The notes below the pieces were generated by a model. That model did no database searches, was not told the DNA's origin, and saw only the letters and a program-made list of their open reading frames with translations. Both the position numbers and the translations under genes were made by a program. From positions 22,846,001 through 22,910,000 of the forward strand of contig NC_134025.1 in NCBI RefSeq assembly GCF_964204645.1: a stretch of DNA of 64,000 nt, written 5' to 3'. Shown one piece after another: positions 62,536 through 64,000 of the stretch (positions are counted from its first letter, which is position 1; every line of letters starts with the position of its first letter). This DNA is from Tubulanus polymorphus. Taxonomy: Eukaryota > Nemertea > Palaeonemertea > Tubulaniformes > Tubulanidae.

Positions 62536-64000
62536 GTAAGTGCATTTTCGCGTTTCAAGTGATGTACGATGCTTGTGGCGATACATTTATGACAAATTTA
62601 TGAATCAAAACATGCAAAAACATATCCACCATGCTAGTACCAACGGTTGACTTTCACGGAGTAACTAGATACTAGAATATTCATTGTTTATCAAGTTGAT
62701 TCTCGAAATATGCGTCGATTAGGTGCGACTTATCACTCGGCGATTATTAATTAGCGGTTCTCAATGCAGCGGCATGCTTTGAATAAATAACCCACCAATC
62801 ATTCGTCCTTGCTTGCCTAATAACCTTGTAAAATCAGCGATTGATTTTTCATTTGCGCATATTTTTGTGTTGAGCTCACCGATGTTGGTTTTAGCTGAAA
62901 AAATGTATCGACCAAAATACCCGAGAGACCATTTCATATAATTGATGCAGTTATTACCAAATGACTGAGTTACATTAAACATTTCCAAGCTCGGGGTATG
63001 AGCACACTTAGCACTTGGGTCCCAGCAGGCTGAATGACCAACAGATACAAGTTTGGCTCTAGGTTGGACTAAAAAGCAATTGACTAGATGATCAAAGATT
63101 ACTGATTGTTGATCTATTGGCAGTTATGTATATTTTGCAAATTAGTAGATCATGACATGCAGCTGCACCATGATGTGGTGAGTTTCAAGGGCATAGATTT
63201 CTGTATATGTTCATCCAGCGGGTGTTGAATAGCGAAATAACATAGTATTTCCATATATATATATATATATTGGTACCTATGCATATTTTGTAGCCACATT
63301 CAAATGCAATATCAGAGTTCATGACATGCGGTATTGTAATGGTTTGTCAGTTTGTTGGGCATTTCACCAAGTGGGCCCTGGTGGACTCCTAGTTTTTTTA
63401 TTGGGTTATTGGGTCAGAGAAAATGCCCTGGTATTAGTAATGAAAGCGTGTTAATCATCCGGGACGTCAGATTTCGTAATTTCGATTTCAAATGCGCAAT
63501 CAAATTTGTGACTCCCCAGTTGCTTCATTCGCGCGTGGTATTGCCAATTCGAAACTTGTTTACTAATTGAAATCTGAAATACCCAATGGAGTCTACTGCT
63601 CCTGAAAGTTGCTTGATCTCCGTAGAGTCCGCTAACAGCTCATGGCACTCGTATTTGCTTTCAATCAGAATCGCGCTATTTTCGACGTTAAGTGCAGAAT
63701 TTTCAATTTCATTCATAGTAGCCGTGGCTCAGAGCATGGAGAAAACAATTAACCTAATTTATCGGGTGTAGAATTATGTAGTTTAATGAACTCAGCGAGA
63801 GAAATTGTCAGTTCTATTTGTTTTATCAAGTCACTTCATATCTAGTGTGCTACTGGTAATTTTGTTATGATTCGTTGTTTTGGCGTAACCATGACAACTA
63901 CACCTATAAATTTCATATCCGACGAGAGCCCGAACGCACGTGCGTGCGCTGATGACTCATTACATATATATATTTTTGAGCATTGCCCGTGTCCTGTCCG
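62536..64000. other. 3' part of the window: kinase intron 31
   Basis: No sequence able to encode the expected C-terminus (VLESRP...LAGHENSY) was found, so this is taken as intron. It holds repeat family A copy 4 (63120-63400, inverted) and a short (AT)n tract at about 63256-63271. Confidence 0.5.
63120..63400 (-). repeat. Dispersed repeat family A, copy 4 (inverted, partial)
   Basis: Shared blocks include TCATGACATGC, GTGGTGAGTTTCAAGG, GGGTGTTGAATAGCGAAATA and GGGCATTTCACCAAGTGGGC, in the same order as in copy 3. Confidence 0.55.

Overview
This window is nuclear DNA from an invertebrate animal. Coding exons are short and separated by GT-AG introns, intergenic DNA is AT-rich, and the intergenic and intronic DNA holds many small inverted-repeat elements and microsatellites. 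The closest familiar relatives of the genes are metazoan: a gremlin-type BMP antagonist, an FMN/cappuccino-type formin, an SDR retinol dehydrogenase and a MAP4K3-type kinase. A slowly evolving lophotrochozoan such as a mollusc would fit, but nothing seen here fixes the phylum. There is no operon, CRISPR array, prophage or bacterial feature.

Layout: (1) 1-5833, no convincing gene; it probably contains the non-coding first exon of the next gene. (2) 5834-6403 (+), gremlin, with its whole coding region in one exon. (3) 6404-12868, intergenic, with one clear Tc1/mariner-type MITE. (4) 12869-26854 (-), a complete formin gene; I joined 18 coding exons into one 1699-residue frame, ending in a 33-nt last exon that carries a basic tail. 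(5) 26855-33106, intergenic, with microsatellites and MITEs. (6) 33107-40788 (+), a retinol dehydrogenase 11-14-like SDR in seven exons (353 residues). (7) 43281-44286 (-), a small three-exon gene for an 80-residue single-pass membrane protein I cannot name. (8) 46257-62535 (+), a MAP4K3/GLK-type kinase; 31 exons join in frame for 850 residues and the last exon or exons lie beyond the window.

The genes do not form a pathway. Gremlin is an extracellular BMP antagonist, the formin nucleates actin, the SDR reduces retinoids or lipid aldehydes at a membrane, and MAP4K3 acts in JNK and amino-acid/TOR signalling. Their adjacency looks like ordinary gene order.

The observations most worth checking are: a frame-preserving candidate cassette exon and an unusual arginine-rich microexon in the CNH domain of the kinase; a tandemly repeated 3' splice site before exon 2 of the SDR gene; the terminal microexon of the formin; a roughly 0.5 kb dispersed repeat family with four copies in both orientations; and a 56-bp perfect inverted repeat nested inside a second inverted repeat just upstream of the small membrane-protein gene. 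I see no evidence of a wholly new biological system. All gene models were made by hand from the sequence, without transcript or database support.
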